Below, piece after piece: positions 10,445 through 19,026 of a DNA stretch of 64,000 bases. The translations under genes were made by a program, and so were the position numbers. The notes beneath the pieces are model-generated. The model was not told the origin of the DNA and searched no databases. It worked only from the letters and a program-made list of their open reading frames with translations. The DNA lies in assembly GCF_000380505.1 (NCBI RefSeq), contig NZ_AQYH01000016.1:1-64000 (forward strand), written 5' to 3'. Position 1 is the first letter of the stretch. Every line of letters starts with the position of its first letter. This DNA comes from Kaistia granuli DSM 23481. Lineage in GTDB: Bacteria > Pseudomonadota > Alphaproteobacteria > Rhizobiales > Kaistiaceae.

Positions 10445-11476
10445 CTATTCCTCAATGCCCTTGGTGCCGCGGCGCTGCAGGTACTTGTCCCAGTAGAAGT
10501 CGTCAGCGTTCTCGGCCGTGACAATCGAAAAGCCATTGTCCACGAAGGGCACGCGCATACCGTTGGCGCCCGACCGCTTGGTGTCGTTCATCGGGTCGAT
10601 CAACTCGGGATGCTTGGCCATCCAGAGCAGCATGAAGCCCATATAGCCCTGCATGCCCTGGTTGGGATTGACCGATCCGTAGATCTCGCCGGCCTTGATC
10701 ATGTCGAGGATCTTGGCGTTGACGTCGGCCAGCATGATCTTGATCTTGCCGCCGCCTTCCTTGGCAGCCTGGGCCGCGCCGATGGCCGAATTGGCTTCCG
10801 GCATGAACACGGCGCCGAGATTGGGGTGTGCCTGCGCCAGGCTCAGAACCGCCTGATAGGCCTTGGTCGGATCCTGGTTCGAAGCGGCACGGCCGACCAG
10901 CTTCATGTCCGGCCACTTGGCTTCCATGCGGGCGATGAAGGCGCTGATGCGCTTGTCGTGATTGTCCTGGCCGGGGTTTTCCAGCACGGCATACTCGCCC
11001 TTGCCGCCCATCGCCTCGGCGACGGCGTCGGCGGCATAGGTGCCTTCGGCGAGATTGTCCGAGGTGATGAAGGAGACGCGCTTGGAATTCGGCGAGTCCG
11101 CCGCGAAGGTGACGACCGCGGTGCCCTGCTCGATGGCGCGGTTGATCGGTTCGATGAACGGATCGGAGTTCATCGGATGGACCAGGATTCCGGCCGGCTT
11201 CTGGGCCAGCGCCTGGTCGAAGGTGGCGATCTGCTTGTTGACGTCATAGTCGGGCGTGCCGGTATAGCGCGTCTTGCAGCCGAACTGCTGGCCGGCCTGC
11301 TTGAACATCTCGTAGACCGGGAACCAGTATTCGACGCCAGAGACCATGACGTTCATGACGTATTCTTCACCCGGTTCGCACTTGAACGGGTTGGCGGTTT
11401 CGGCAAGCGACTGGGTCGAAGCCAAACAGGTCGATGCTGCCGCGGCGAATGCCAGCGTTTTGAGAAATTTGCGCAA
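10445..11476 (-). CDS. Periplasmic sugar/polyol-binding protein (ribose-type)
   Basis: A 343-residue periplasmic-binding-protein family 2 member that should capture the imported sugar or polyol. The N-terminus after the chosen start is RKFLKTLAF plus an Ala-rich core ending near SLAETAN, a typical Sec signal peptide. I choose the TTG at 11476 because AAGGGAGGG lies immediately upstream and it places the basic RKFLK at the very start; ATG at 11500 or TTG at 11506 would add residues through the ribosome-binding site. It is the first gene of the transporter and catabolic operon, with promoter and operator-like palindromes about 110-160 bp upstream. The ligand is unknown. Confidence 0.88.
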   Translation of the reverse strand: MRKFLKTLAFAAAASTCLASTQSLAETANPFKCEPGEEYVMNVMVSGVEYWFPVYEMFKQAGQQFGCKTRYTGTPDYDVNKQIATFDQALAQKPAGILVHPMNSDPFIEPINRAIEQGTAVVTFAADSPNSKRVSFITSDNLAEGTYAADAVAEAMGGKGEYAVLENPGQDNHDKRISAFIARMEAKWPDMKLVGRAASNQDPTKAYQAVLSLAQAHPNLGAVFMPEANSAIGAAQAAKEGGGKIKIMLADVNAKILDMIKAGEIYGSVNPNQGMQGYMGFMLLWMAKHPELIDPMNDTKRSGANGMRVPFVDNGFSIVTAENADDFYWDKYLQRRGTKGIEE

Positions 11477-11506
11477 GTTCCCTCCCTTGGCCGAAGCCAT
11501 CCACAA

Positions 11507-11940
11507 AGATTATGGCGAACGCCAAGGCGTTCGATTTCTTGATTGGACTGTCGGAGCTTCCTCCCGAAGCCGACGGGTGGAACGTAGCAGGTGCGAAATG
11601 GCTGTCAATAATATTCAATCATTGAAATATATTTCACACGGAAGTGGCGTGTCTCCGGCAAGGTGGCCGGCCTTCTGGGCGGACGGCGATGGGACAACTG
11701 CCCACCGCGACGTCTCGGGCGCAACGACGCGATATGGGTTGTCGCGAGCACTTGCGGCTCCTCTGCGACCTGCCGGAGGGTGCTGGAGCGGTCGGCCAGA
11801 TCGTTGGCCAGCAATGTTGACACGCTGGTAGGGCTGCTTCGAACTTTCGAAGGCGGCGCGTTCAGCGTCTTGCTCAGGCCGCATGTTCGTCCGGCGTGCT
11901 CTTGCCTTCACCCTGGCGTAGGCCGAGGCGAAGATGAGAG
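11507..11940. other. 434-bp intergenic region with the operon promoter; no supported gene
   Basis: The right-hand part of this gap (from about 11660) contains no frame that I recognise; several open frames exist on both strands but lack a good ribosome-binding site or family motif. It could hold the remains of a decayed gene. The left part contains AT-rich palindromes and a promoter-like sequence for the minus-strand operon, listed separately. Confidence 0.5.
11580..11636 (-). promoter_or_regulatory. Promoter and SorC-type operator candidates of the polyol operon
   Basis: On the minus strand a perfect -35 hexamer TTGACA (11608-11603) is followed after 16 bases by TACGTT as a weak -10. Immediately upstream lie two overlapping palindromes, TTCAAT-C-ATTGAA (11614-11626) and the perfect 14-mer TGAAATATATTTCA (11623-11636), in otherwise GC-rich DNA. 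Their TTGAA/TTCAA half-sites resemble operators known for SorC/DeoR-family regulators. Binding by the SorC protein at 6811-7791 is inferred. Confidence 0.5.
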
Positions 11941-13584
11941 CTATCGGCCAACAGCATGACTTGCTGGGGTCGACTGATTCCTGCCCAGGATCAGGTTGGA
12001 TGCCTTTTCGGCGATCATGACTGCGGGAGCATGGGTGTTTCCCGAAACGATGGTTGGCATGATTGAGCAATCGGCGACGCGCAAGCCTTCAACTCCATGG
12101 ACGCGCAATTGCGGATCGACAACGGCCATGCGGTCATTGCCCATCTTTGCCGTGCCGACAGGGTGAAAGATGGTTGTCGCAATGTCGCCAGCGGCACGGG
12201 CGAGATCCTCAGGCTCCTGGATATGCCGACCCGGCTTGAACTCGTCGGGTCGGAACTCGGCCATGCGCCGCGTCTTCATCAGCTGGCGGGCGATGGTGAT
12301 CGATGAAGCCGCGACTTCGCGGTCGCCGTCGGTAGACAGATAGTTGGGCGCGATATCAGGATGATCGCCTGCATGGGCCGAGACGATCCGGACATGTCCC
12401 CTCGATTGTGGCCTCAGATTGCACACGGAAACGGTTATCGCGGGAAAGCTGTGGAGCGGCTGTTCGAAGGAATCCAGCGACAATGGCTGAACGTGAAACT
12501 CGATGTTGGGAGTCTCGAAGCCTTCGGCCGATTTCATGAAGATGCCGAGTTGGCTCGGGGCCATCGACATCGGCCCGGAGCGTTTGACTGCATACTCCAT
12601 GGCGATCAGCGCTTTGCCTGTGAGCCTCGCCTGGCGCTCGTTCAGTGTTTTGGCTCCGGATATCTTGAAGGCGGTCCGGATCTGCAGATGGTCCTGCAGG
12701 TTCTCGCCGACACCCTGCAGGTCCTGCACGATATCGATGCCATGTCGCTGGAGCAGGGCAGCGGGCCCGACGCCTGACAACTGCAGCAACTGCGGAGTCC
12801 CGATCGCGCCGGCGGAGAGAATGATTTCGCTGGCGGCGGTCACATGGGCAAGCCTGCCCTTGAGGCGCAGGTCGAGGCCCGTTGCCCGCCGGCCGGTGAA
12901 CACGATGCGCTCCGCCTGCGCATGGGTCAAAATCGTCAGGTTCTTGCGATGGCGCACCGGTTTGATGAAGGCGCGCACGGCATTGAATCGGACCCCCGAT
13001 TTCTGGTTCACTTCGAAATAGGATGAGCCAAAGTTTGAACCCCCATTAAAGTCGCCGACCTGGGGCACTCCAAGTTCTTCCGCCGCTTCACGCACCGCGT
13101 CCAGGATCGCCCAGGATAGGCGCTGACGCTCGACCCTCAACTCCCCACCCTGCCCATGGAACGCGTCGGAGAGGCTGTGGTGATCCTCGGATTTCCGGAA
13201 CAGGGGCAGCACATCGTTCCAGCCCCAGCCTTCGTTTCCAAGCTGGCGCCAATGCTCGTAGTCCTCGGATTGGCCGCGCATGTAGATCATGCCGTTGATC
13301 GACGAGCAGCCGCCCATCACCTTGCCGCGCGGGTACATCAGGGAACGCCCGTTGAGACCCGGCTCCGCCACCGTCCGATAGCCCCAGTCGGTGCGCGGAT
13401 TACCCATGCAATACAGATAGCCGACCGGCACATGGATCCAGTGATAGTTGTCCGATCCGCCCGCCTCGAGCAACAGCACACGCTTCGATGCATCGGCACT
13501 CAGCCTGTTTGCCAGGACACACCCCGCGGAGCCTGCCCCGACAACAACGTAGTCGTATGTGCCAAGATCCAGTCGGTCGATCAT
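11941..13584 (-). CDS. GMC-family FAD oxidoreductase, paralogue of the first gene
   Basis: A 547-residue GMC flavoprotein (alcohol/choline dehydrogenase class). Residues near the N-terminus read [20 protein letters not shown], then [28 protein letters not shown] and the C-terminal HPVGTAKMG. It matches the gene at 97-1713 over its whole length, including the stretch CMGNPRTDW and the middle region QDHLQIRT. The ATG at 13584 is preferred; a TTG three codons earlier is possible. It is the last gene of a short operon with a FAH-family hydrolase and a CnbZ-like deaminase. It probably oxidises a primary or secondary alcohol; the substrate is not evident. Confidence 0.9.
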   Translation of the reverse strand: MIDRLDLGTYDYVVVGAGSAGCVLANRLSADASKRVLLLEAGGSDNYHWIHVPVGYLYCMGNPRTDWGYRTVAEPGLNGRSLMYPRGKVMGGCSSINGMIYMRGQSEDYEHWRQLGNEGWGWNDVLPLFRKSEDHHSLSDAFHGQGGELRVERQRLSWAILDAVREAAEELGVPQVGDFNGGSNFGSSYFEVNQKSGVRFNAVRAFIKPVRHRKNLTILTHAQAERIVFTGRRATGLDLRLKGRLAHVTAASEIILSAGAIGTPQLLQLSGVGPAALLQRHGIDIVQDLQGVGENLQDHLQIRTAFKISGAKTLNERQARLTGKALIAMEYAVKRSGPMSMAPSQLGIFMKSAEGFETPNIEFHVQPLSLDSFEQPLHSFPAITVSVCNLRPQSRGHVRIVSAHAGDHPDIAPNYLSTDGDREVAASSITIARQLMKTRRMAEFRPDEFKPGRHIQEPEDLARAAGDIATTIFHPVGTAKMGNDRMAVVDPQLRVHGVEGLRVADCSIMPTIVSGNTHAPAVMIAEKASNLILGRNQSTPASHAVGR

Positions 13585-13638
13585 ATCGCGCAAGCCTTGC
13601 GAGGTTATAAATCGTCGGCGAACGTCGCTACGCGCGAC

Positions 13639-14388
13639 CTAGATGACGTGCTCTGTCAAAACGCCGCGGCAGTCCATTTCATATTCAAGGTCGATGACGG
13701 GCGGATTGTTGAAATGCCACGTCAGGCCGGCACGTGCGGCGCCTCGCATCACGATTTCCTCGGCGAGGAACGGAAACAGGTTGTGGACCGTGTAGACTTG
13801 TACTGCCGTGGCATCCTTCCAGGCAAAGCCCAGCATGTTCGCGCGCCGCTCCATCTCCGCCAGTACGAACTGCGCCTTGGCTCTGAGGCCCTCCGGAGAG
13901 AGATCGCCACGTCTGACGATGTGATCGCGATAGGCGACGTGGCCCTCCGGAACCTCTGCCGAGCCGGACACGATGAATGAAGGAGCGGCGTCGGCATCCG
14001 CCACCGTATAGGCGAAGGCATAGATCGACGGCTCGCTCGGGGGGGCAATCTTCGGGCAGACGTTGCTTCGTGCTACCGGATTGTGTCCGATATCGAGCAG
14101 TCCCCATGCCTTGATTGTTTCCGTGTAGGCTTTGTTGAAGGCAACGAACCCCTCTTCGCTGAAGGGGGCCGGCGAACGCAGCTCGCATGCTGCGAACGCG
14201 GTAATGGGCCTCCCCATGGCGCGAATATGGCTGGCGATCCGAGCAAATCCTTCCGCCAGTGGTTGGGGCTCCGCGAAACGGACGCGCTCCAGGCGATAGC
14301 CAGGTTGAGCCGCCACGCCTCCCGAATACTGCGACACTCCTTTAATAAAGCGGTAGTTGCCAGCGGCGAAATCGATCACTTCACCCAT
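13639..14388 (-). CDS. CnbZ-like (2-aminomuconate deaminase type, RidA superfamily) protein
   Basis: A 249-residue protein that I recognise, with moderate certainty, as the family of CnbZ, the 2-amino-5-chloromuconate deaminase of nitroaromatic degraders, a RidA-superfamily group acting on enamines. The N-terminal FAAGNYRFIKGVSQYSGGVA and the central CELRSPAPFSEEGFVAFN are the recalled signatures. No signal peptide or membrane segment is present. The ATG at 14388 follows AGGAG at ideal spacing, which excludes a longer upstream frame. It sits between a FAH-fold hydrolase and a GMC oxidoreductase. A hydrolytic deaminase acting on an unsaturated amino acid or imine intermediate would fit. Confidence 0.65.
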   Translation of the reverse strand: MGEVIDFAAGNYRFIKGVSQYSGGVAAQPGYRLERVRFAEPQPLAEGFARIASHIRAMGRPITAFAACELRSPAPFSEEGFVAFNKAYTETIKAWGLLDIGHNPVARSNVCPKIAPPSEPSIYAFAYTVADADAAPSFIVSGSAEVPEGHVAYRDHIVRRGDLSPEGLRAKAQFVLAEMERRANMLGFAWKDATAVQVYTVHNLFPFLAEEIVMRGAARAGLTWHFNNPPVIDLEYEMDCRGVLTEHVI

Positions 14389-14441
14389 GGTGGGATCTCC
14401 TGAGAATTGTTTCTGTTGGATGGAAGGCAGGCCAATTTCGG

Positions 14442-15296
14442 TCAGCGAATGTCGCTTGCGACGCCGTTGCGCAATAGGCCGACACGCTCGATCTCGACTT
14501 CCACCACATCGCCGTCCTTCATGAAGAGCGGTGGTACGCGCGCGAACCCGACGCCACCCGGCGTGCCGGTAGCGATGACATCGCCGGGCGAAAGGGCGGT
14601 GAAACGAGAGATGTAGGCGATCAGGCTGGCCACGGAGTGAATCATCTGGCTCGTATTGGCGGCCTGGACCGTCACACCGTTCAGCCGGCAGGTGATTGCC
14701 AGAGCCTGCGGATCGGGAACTTCGTCTGCCGTAACCAGAAACGGTCCGAACGAACCGGTACGGGGGAAGTTCTTGCCAGGCAGGAACTGCGACGTGTGCG
14801 TCTGCCAATCGCGGATGGAGCCGTCATTGTAGCAGGAATAGCCGGCGACGTGATCTAGTGCGGCGTCAACCTCAATATTGCGTCCGCCCCTGCCAATGAT
14901 GACGGCCAGTTCTGCTTCGAAGTCGAATTGGGTCGACGCCAACGGCAAGAGCATCGGCCGCTCGTGAGGGCATTGAGAGTCGGCAAACCGCGTGAACAAG
15001 GTGGGATGCTGGGTCGGCATATGCTGCGTTTCGACCATATGGTCGTGATAGTTCAGCCCGACGCAGAGGATCTTTCCCGGGTTGGGAATCGGCGGTTCGA
15101 ACGCAATGTCTGAGAGCGGCAGACCCTCGCTGAGGCTGATTGCCTGCTTGCAGCTTTCCAGAAAGTCTTCCTCGGCCAGCAGGCTTGCAAGCGTGGGATG
15201 CGAAGGGCCAAGCACACTGCCGATACCGAAGACGAGGCCGTCCTGGACGACGCCATACCCGGAGCGTTCATTGTGGAGATAACTACAAAGTCGCAT
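14442..15296 (-). CDS. Fumarylacetoacetate hydrolase family protein
   Basis: A 284-residue FAH-fold enzyme, a family of metal-dependent C-C hydrolases, hydratases and decarboxylases acting on oxo acids. The core begins at KILCVGLNYHDHMVE (about residue 74). The acidic metal ligands are in FDFEAELAVIIG, and the C-terminal FTALSPGDVIATGTPGGVG is the family hallmark. The start at 15296 has GAGGAAC upstream. It is the first gene of a three-gene operon (hydrolase, CnbZ-like deaminase, GMC enzyme) and is preceded by an operator-bearing promoter at 15515-15544. The chemistry could be oxo-acid hydrolysis, as in meta-cleavage-like routes; the substrate is unknown. Confidence 0.85.
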   Translation of the reverse strand: MRLCSYLHNERSGYGVVQDGLVFGIGSVLGPSHPTLASLLAEEDFLESCKQAISLSEGLPLSDIAFEPPIPNPGKILCVGLNYHDHMVETQHMPTQHPTLFTRFADSQCPHERPMLLPLASTQFDFEAELAVIIGRGGRNIEVDAALDHVAGYSCYNDGSIRDWQTHTSQFLPGKNFPRTGSFGPFLVTADEVPDPQALAITCRLNGVTVQAANTSQMIHSVASLIAYISRFTALSPGDVIATGTPGGVGFARVPPLFMKDGDVVEVEIERVGLLRNGVASDIR

Positions 15297-15514
15297 CGTT
15301 CCTCACTGCGAAAAATGAAACGCGTTGCCGCACGTTGACCTTCTGCCCGCAGCAAGACGAACGCTCGGGCTCGCAAGCTGCAGATATTCCCCCTCATCAA
15401 CCGTGCCGAGCGATCGATGATCGGTCACGCAGGCGGCCGTCGCCCAAGATTCAAGTCGCGGAATTGCCGAAGTCTCCTCCCCAGCGGAGCGCTCCTGGAA
15501 CAGCGTCTGAGTCT

Positions 15515-15544
15515 TAAAAATCACATACTGACTAGTCAGTCAAT
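15515..15544 (-). promoter_or_regulatory. TetR-type operator overlapping the hydrolase-operon promoter
   Basis: The perfect 14-bp palindrome ACTGACTAGTCAGT occupies 15527-15540. On the minus strand it overlaps a -35 element TTGACT (15543-15538) and its spacer, with an A/T-rich -10 region (TTTTTAAG) near 15520-15513. The extended element at 15522-15544 matches 21 of 23 positions of the one at 23943-23965 in the opposite orientation, so the TetR protein at 19007-19672 is the likely ligand. The position predicts repression of the hydrolase operon. Confidence 0.7.
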
Positions 15545-15586
15545 AATCGAAATCAGCTCGTTGTCGTTCGACTCAACATCCGGCCT

Positions 15587-17227
15587 CTATAGGTCTCCTC
15601 TGTTCAATTCCGCGGCTCGGGTGGTGGTCGATAGCTGAGCGAAATTATCGCGGATGTATCCTGCGGCTCGTAGCGCCAGGGCCGAGATCGTTGGTGTCGG
15701 ATTGACGACGCCACCCGTGGCCAAGACGCTGCCATCCATGATGAACAGGTTGGGCACGTCCCAGCTCTGATGCCATTTGTTGACCACGGAGGTTTCCGGG
15801 TCGGCGCCCATCCGCGCGGTGCCGATCATGTGCCAAGCCGGCGTACGATAGACGCCTTCGGCGTCGCGATAGTCATGCAGATGATATTCGAATGCGCCCG
15901 CCGCTTTCGCCACATCCTCGATGCGGTCGAGCATGTAGGTCATCATTCGCTTGTCGTTCTCACCCGGCTCGTAGTGCGTCACGGGGGCTGGCACGCCGTC
16001 GGAGTCCGTCAGAAACGGGTCGAGCGTCACGCGATTGTTCGGGTTCGGCAGGTCATCGCCGATGGCGAAGATGCCGATGCCATGCCCGAAATGCCGCTCG
16101 AACCAGGCGTGATGATCGGCCCCCCAGGGCGCCTTGGAATTGGTGAACCAGCCGGCTGCCGTCTCACCTGCTGAAGGCGAGGACGTCACGCAGTTGAAAT
16201 TGAACCCGTTGACGAAGCCCCGCGACGTATCGGTCTCGGCGAACTCCCGCGAGATCAGGGACGCCACATAGCCGGTATGGCCATCGACCGGCTGGTCGAC
16301 GAACATCTCGCCGGCGACCAGCGTGTGATGCAGAAGGTTTCGTCCAACCTGGTCCGACTGATTGGCAAGATTGTCGGAGGCGAGGAGGAGGCGAGGCGTA
16401 CCGACGCCATTGGCGGCGACGACGACGATCCGGGCCTTCTGGAAGTGGCTATGTCCTGTGTTGCGATCAATATAGAGAGCGCCGGTAGCGCGGCCGTCCG
16501 AACCTTTTTCTATCTTCAGCACGCGGGCGTTGATGCGTAGTTCGGTGCCGGCTTCGAGTGCCTTTGGCCAGATCGACATCGAGTATTTGCTCATCGAGCC
16601 GCGCGGACAGCCATTGCAGGTTCCGCAGCCATTGCAGGCCGGACGGCCGTCATAGTCGCTCGAGATCACACCAGCCTCGACCGGCCACCAATGCCAGCCG
16701 AGCCGGTCGAAGGCGTCGGCCAGGCGCTTCGACACCTTCGAAGGCGGCAACGGGCCGGTGGGCGAGGGCTCGCGGCCGGGCATCGCCCTATCGCCGTTCA
16801 GACCCGACACCCCGACCAAACGGTCGGCTTGTTCATAGAACGGTGCCAGATCCTCATAGGCCAGCGGCCAATCGGGCTGCAGCCCATGCTCGGTGCCCTT
16901 GCGGAAATCAGACGGTCGATAGCGCGGCCAGACCGCGCCATAGACATTGGTCGATCCGCCGACGCCGTTCCACATCAGGATCTGCGAACTGTTGGATTTC
17001 ACCGGGTAGTCGTCGGGATGGCGACGTTTTGTGACGTCCGGGTTCCAGTTCGTCTTGCGTTGCCAGGTCCAGTCCGAACGGAGATGAGGATGGTCCTTCT
17101 CCTCGACCCACGATCCCTGCTCCAGGCAAACGACGTCGAGCCCTGCTTGAGACAGGACCAGCGCTGCCAACGAGCCGGTCGCGCCAGCGCCGATGATAAG
17201 GACGTCGCAGGTGCGTTGCGCGGTCAT
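15587..17227 (-). CDS. GMC oxidoreductase, large flavoprotein subunit (gluconate 2-dehydrogenase-like)
   Basis: A 546-residue GMC flavoprotein of the membrane-dehydrogenase type that works with a small 'subunit 3' partner. The FAD motif VLIIGAGATGSLAALVLSQAG is at residues 9-29, then VCLEQG. A cysteine cluster CNGCGTCNGCPRGSMSKYS near residue 210 resembles the CxxC-rich insert of gluconate/2-keto-gluconate dehydrogenase flavoproteins. The C-terminal WHMIGTARMG and DGSVLATGGVVNPTPTISALALRAA supply the active-site His and Asn regions. The ATG overlaps the upstream small-subunit stop codon as ATGA. It probably oxidises a sugar acid or polyol and passes electrons to a cytochrome or quinone; no cytochrome gene is adjacent. 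Confidence 0.88.
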   Translation of the reverse strand: MTAQRTCDVLIIGAGATGSLAALVLSQAGLDVVCLEQGSWVEEKDHPHLRSDWTWQRKTNWNPDVTKRRHPDDYPVKSNSSQILMWNGVGGSTNVYGAVWPRYRPSDFRKGTEHGLQPDWPLAYEDLAPFYEQADRLVGVSGLNGDRAMPGREPSPTGPLPPSKVSKRLADAFDRLGWHWWPVEAGVISSDYDGRPACNGCGTCNGCPRGSMSKYSMSIWPKALEAGTELRINARVLKIEKGSDGRATGALYIDRNTGHSHFQKARIVVVAANGVGTPRLLLASDNLANQSDQVGRNLLHHTLVAGEMFVDQPVDGHTGYVASLISREFAETDTSRGFVNGFNFNCVTSSPSAGETAAGWFTNSKAPWGADHHAWFERHFGHGIGIFAIGDDLPNPNNRVTLDPFLTDSDGVPAPVTHYEPGENDKRMMTYMLDRIEDVAKAAGAFEYHLHDYRDAEGVYRTPAWHMIGTARMGADPETSVVNKWHQSWDVPNLFIMDGSVLATGGVVNPTPTISALALRAAGYIRDNFAQLSTTTRAAELNRGDL

Positions 17228-17790
17228 CGTCTTGTCCCCCAGGTTTCGGTACGGGTGGTCTCGAGGTCCAGTCCGGACAGATCGACGCGTTTGACGGCAT
17301 CGGTCGCGACGAAGGCGCCGCGTTTGTGGGTCGGCGTATCGCGTGCCGGGTCGAATGGTCGACTCGGATAGCCAGTCAGATGCGAGTGCAGCTGATAGGG
17401 TCGCCCAAGCTTGCGAATGGCCTCGGCGACGAGCGGACTTTCGTAGTAGGCGAGCACGACGGCCGCGTTCAGCCGGGCGAAGAGGTTCGGCCGCGCTGCC
17501 TCAAACCGTTCGACGATCTCCCTCCGCCTGGCCGGGTCGTGGCCGGCCAATGGACCGCCCTCGGCCAGCAGCGCTTCGGCCACCAAACGCGGTTCCGCCT
17601 CTCCCCATTCATCGACAAGGCGTGCGAGCAGCAGCCCGTGCACGCCGACGGCCGAGCCGGACGGCCAATTTTCGTTTCCAGGGATCAAGACGTCGACCAG
17701 ATCGCCGAACAAGGTGGCGAGGGCAACCGGGGAAAGCACAGACGGTCGGTTGGCATCCGGCTCAGCGTGGGATGAGATTCTCTCAGTCAC
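17224..17790 (-). CDS. Gluconate 2-dehydrogenase subunit 3-like protein
   Basis: A 188-residue protein with the pattern of dehydrogenase small subunits: LSPVALATLFGDLVDVLIPGNENWPSGSAVGV near residues 19-50, where LIPG followed by a WPS.SA.GV loop is typical. No Tat or Sec signal is visible, unlike the classical Gluconobacter subunit, so the complex may be cytoplasmic or may be exported with a partner. The start is GTG, preceded by AGAGGAG. It is translationally coupled (ATGA) to the large flavoprotein subunit, which strongly supports complex formation. Confidence 0.7.
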   Translation of the reverse strand: MTERISSHAEPDANRPSVLSPVALATLFGDLVDVLIPGNENWPSGSAVGVHGLLLARLVDEWGEAEPRLVAEALLAEGGPLAGHDPARRREIVERFEAARPNLFARLNAAVVLAYYESPLVAEAIRKLGRPYQLHSHLTGYPSRPFDPARDTPTHKRGAFVATDAVKRVDLSGLDLETTRTETWGTRR

Positions 17791-17913
17791 GGAAGATACT
17801 CCTCTTGGCCAAGTGCATCGATGGCCGCAATCAAGGCGACACTCAAAGTAGAGCTCCGGAAGTCTCCTGTGGCGCTGCCCGCCCAGATCAGGAATTGGCC
17901 AGCCGCTCGGCGC

Positions 17914-19026
17914 CTAAAGCACCTTCCCCCTGGCCGCGACGCTCTCCTGGCGAACGTAGTGTTCGCCGCGAACCAGGTGCACGTGATCGACCATATTGCT
18001 GACGACACATGCGTGGTTGGGGATGATCCGCAGGGTTTGCCCGACCACCAAGGCCGGACCATCGCCTGTCAGTTGGAGATGGCCATGCTCCTCGTTCAGT
18101 TGCGGGATGGAAATATCCGAACGTCCGAGCGCAAAGCCGTAGCCATCAAGACCCAACAAATCCGAGGTGAGGATTTTGGAACCGGCATCGACGATCGCCC
18201 TGTCGGCGGCGGGGACGCTGATCACCGTCGCAGCCACCGTCAGGGCACAGTCGATCTCCTCGCAGGCCTCGGATGCCAGCAGCGAACGGTCATTGTAGAT
18301 ATAGCTTCCGGGCCGGTACTCGTTGACCGCCGGTTCGGAACGAAACCGGTAGAGGTCAGGCGTCCCGCCGCTGGAAACCACTTCGACCGACAGACCGGCG
18401 TCTCGGCAGAGCCGGGCCGCTGCCCCTAGCCACGCCATAGCACCGGTGCCAGCGCCCGGCGCGGGATAAGTCATCAGGCCGGCAAAATGCAGGCCGGCCG
18501 CAGCGTGCACCTGAAGTGCGAGTTCGACCGCCGCCTCCGGCGTGGCGACGCCGCAGCGATGCATACCGGTGTCGCATTCGACAAGCACGTTCAGCGGCCT
18601 CGGCGCGTCGACGAAGGCGGTGGCGAGGCCGCTCACCACGTCCAGGGAATCGGCGGTAACGGTCAGTTGTGCCGCTTGCGCCAGTTGCCGCAGGCGATCC
18701 AGCTTTTTCGCGCCGACGATGTTGTAGCTGATGAAGATGTCGGTGATGCCGGCGGCCGCCATGACCTCTGCCTCGCCGATCTTTTGGGCCGTGACCCCTA
18801 CAGCCCCGGCAGCCAGTTGCGCATACGCCAGCAAAGGAAGTTTGTGGGTCTTGATGTGCGGCCTGACCGCGAGTCCCAGCTCGTCGCAATGCTTCTGGCA
18901 GCGCGCAATGTTGCGTTCGACGATGTCGAGATCGATGAGGACGGCCGGCGTTTCGATCCTGTCGCGCCACAATGCGGGACTTGCCGGCGGCAGTGTGCCT
19001 GTCGCTTCAATCACGGGAGCCTGCAA
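17914..19026 (-). CDS. D-threonine aldolase/D-serine dehydratase-like PLP enzyme
   Basis: A 370-residue fold-type III PLP enzyme with an alanine-racemase-like N-terminal barrel. The substrate-side start TPAVLIDLDIVERNIA is near residue 27, and the PLP lysine lies in RPHIKTHKLPLLA at about residues 55-67. The C-terminal PNHACVVSNMVDHVHLV contains the His-x-Cys metal site known from D-serine dehydratase and D-threonine aldolase. Such enzymes cleave or dehydrate D-3-hydroxy-amino acids. It overlaps the TetR gene by 20 bp and precedes the GMC dehydrogenase pair. A D-3-hydroxyamino acid or related amino alcohol may therefore be an intermediate of this regulon, though this is inference. Confidence 0.85.
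   Translation of the reverse strand: MQAPVIEATGTLPPASPALWRDRIETPAVLIDLDIVERNIARCQKHCDELGLAVRPHIKTHKLPLLAYAQLAAGAVGVTAQKIGEAEVMAAAGITDIFISYNIVGAKKLDRLRQLAQAAQLTVTADSLDVVSGLATAFVDAPRPLNVLVECDTGMHRCGVATPEAAVELALQVHAAAGLHFAGLMTYPAPGAGTGAMAWLGAAARLCRDAGLSVEVVSSGGTPDLYRFRSEPAVNEYRPGSYIYNDRSLLASEACEEIDCALTVAATVISVPAADRAIVDAGSKILTSDLLGLDGYGFALGRSDISIPQLNEEHGHLQLTGDGPALVVGQTLRIIPNHACVVSNMVDHVHLVRGEHYVRQESVAARGKVL

Noticed and set aside
97-11476. The left operon as an lsr (autoinducer-2) operon
   Set aside because: SorC regulator, FGGY kinase, DhnA-type aldolase and ribose-type transporter resemble LsrR, LsrK, LsrF and LsrACDB. However, only one permease is present, LsrG is missing, and a GlpD/EryB-like dehydrogenase, an aldo/keto reductase and a GMC enzyme are added, which fits a polyol better.
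11615-12070. Open frames in the 11.6-12.0 kb gap as a real gene
   Set aside because: The frames run through the palindromic promoter region or into the GMC gene, and none has a family motif or convincing start.
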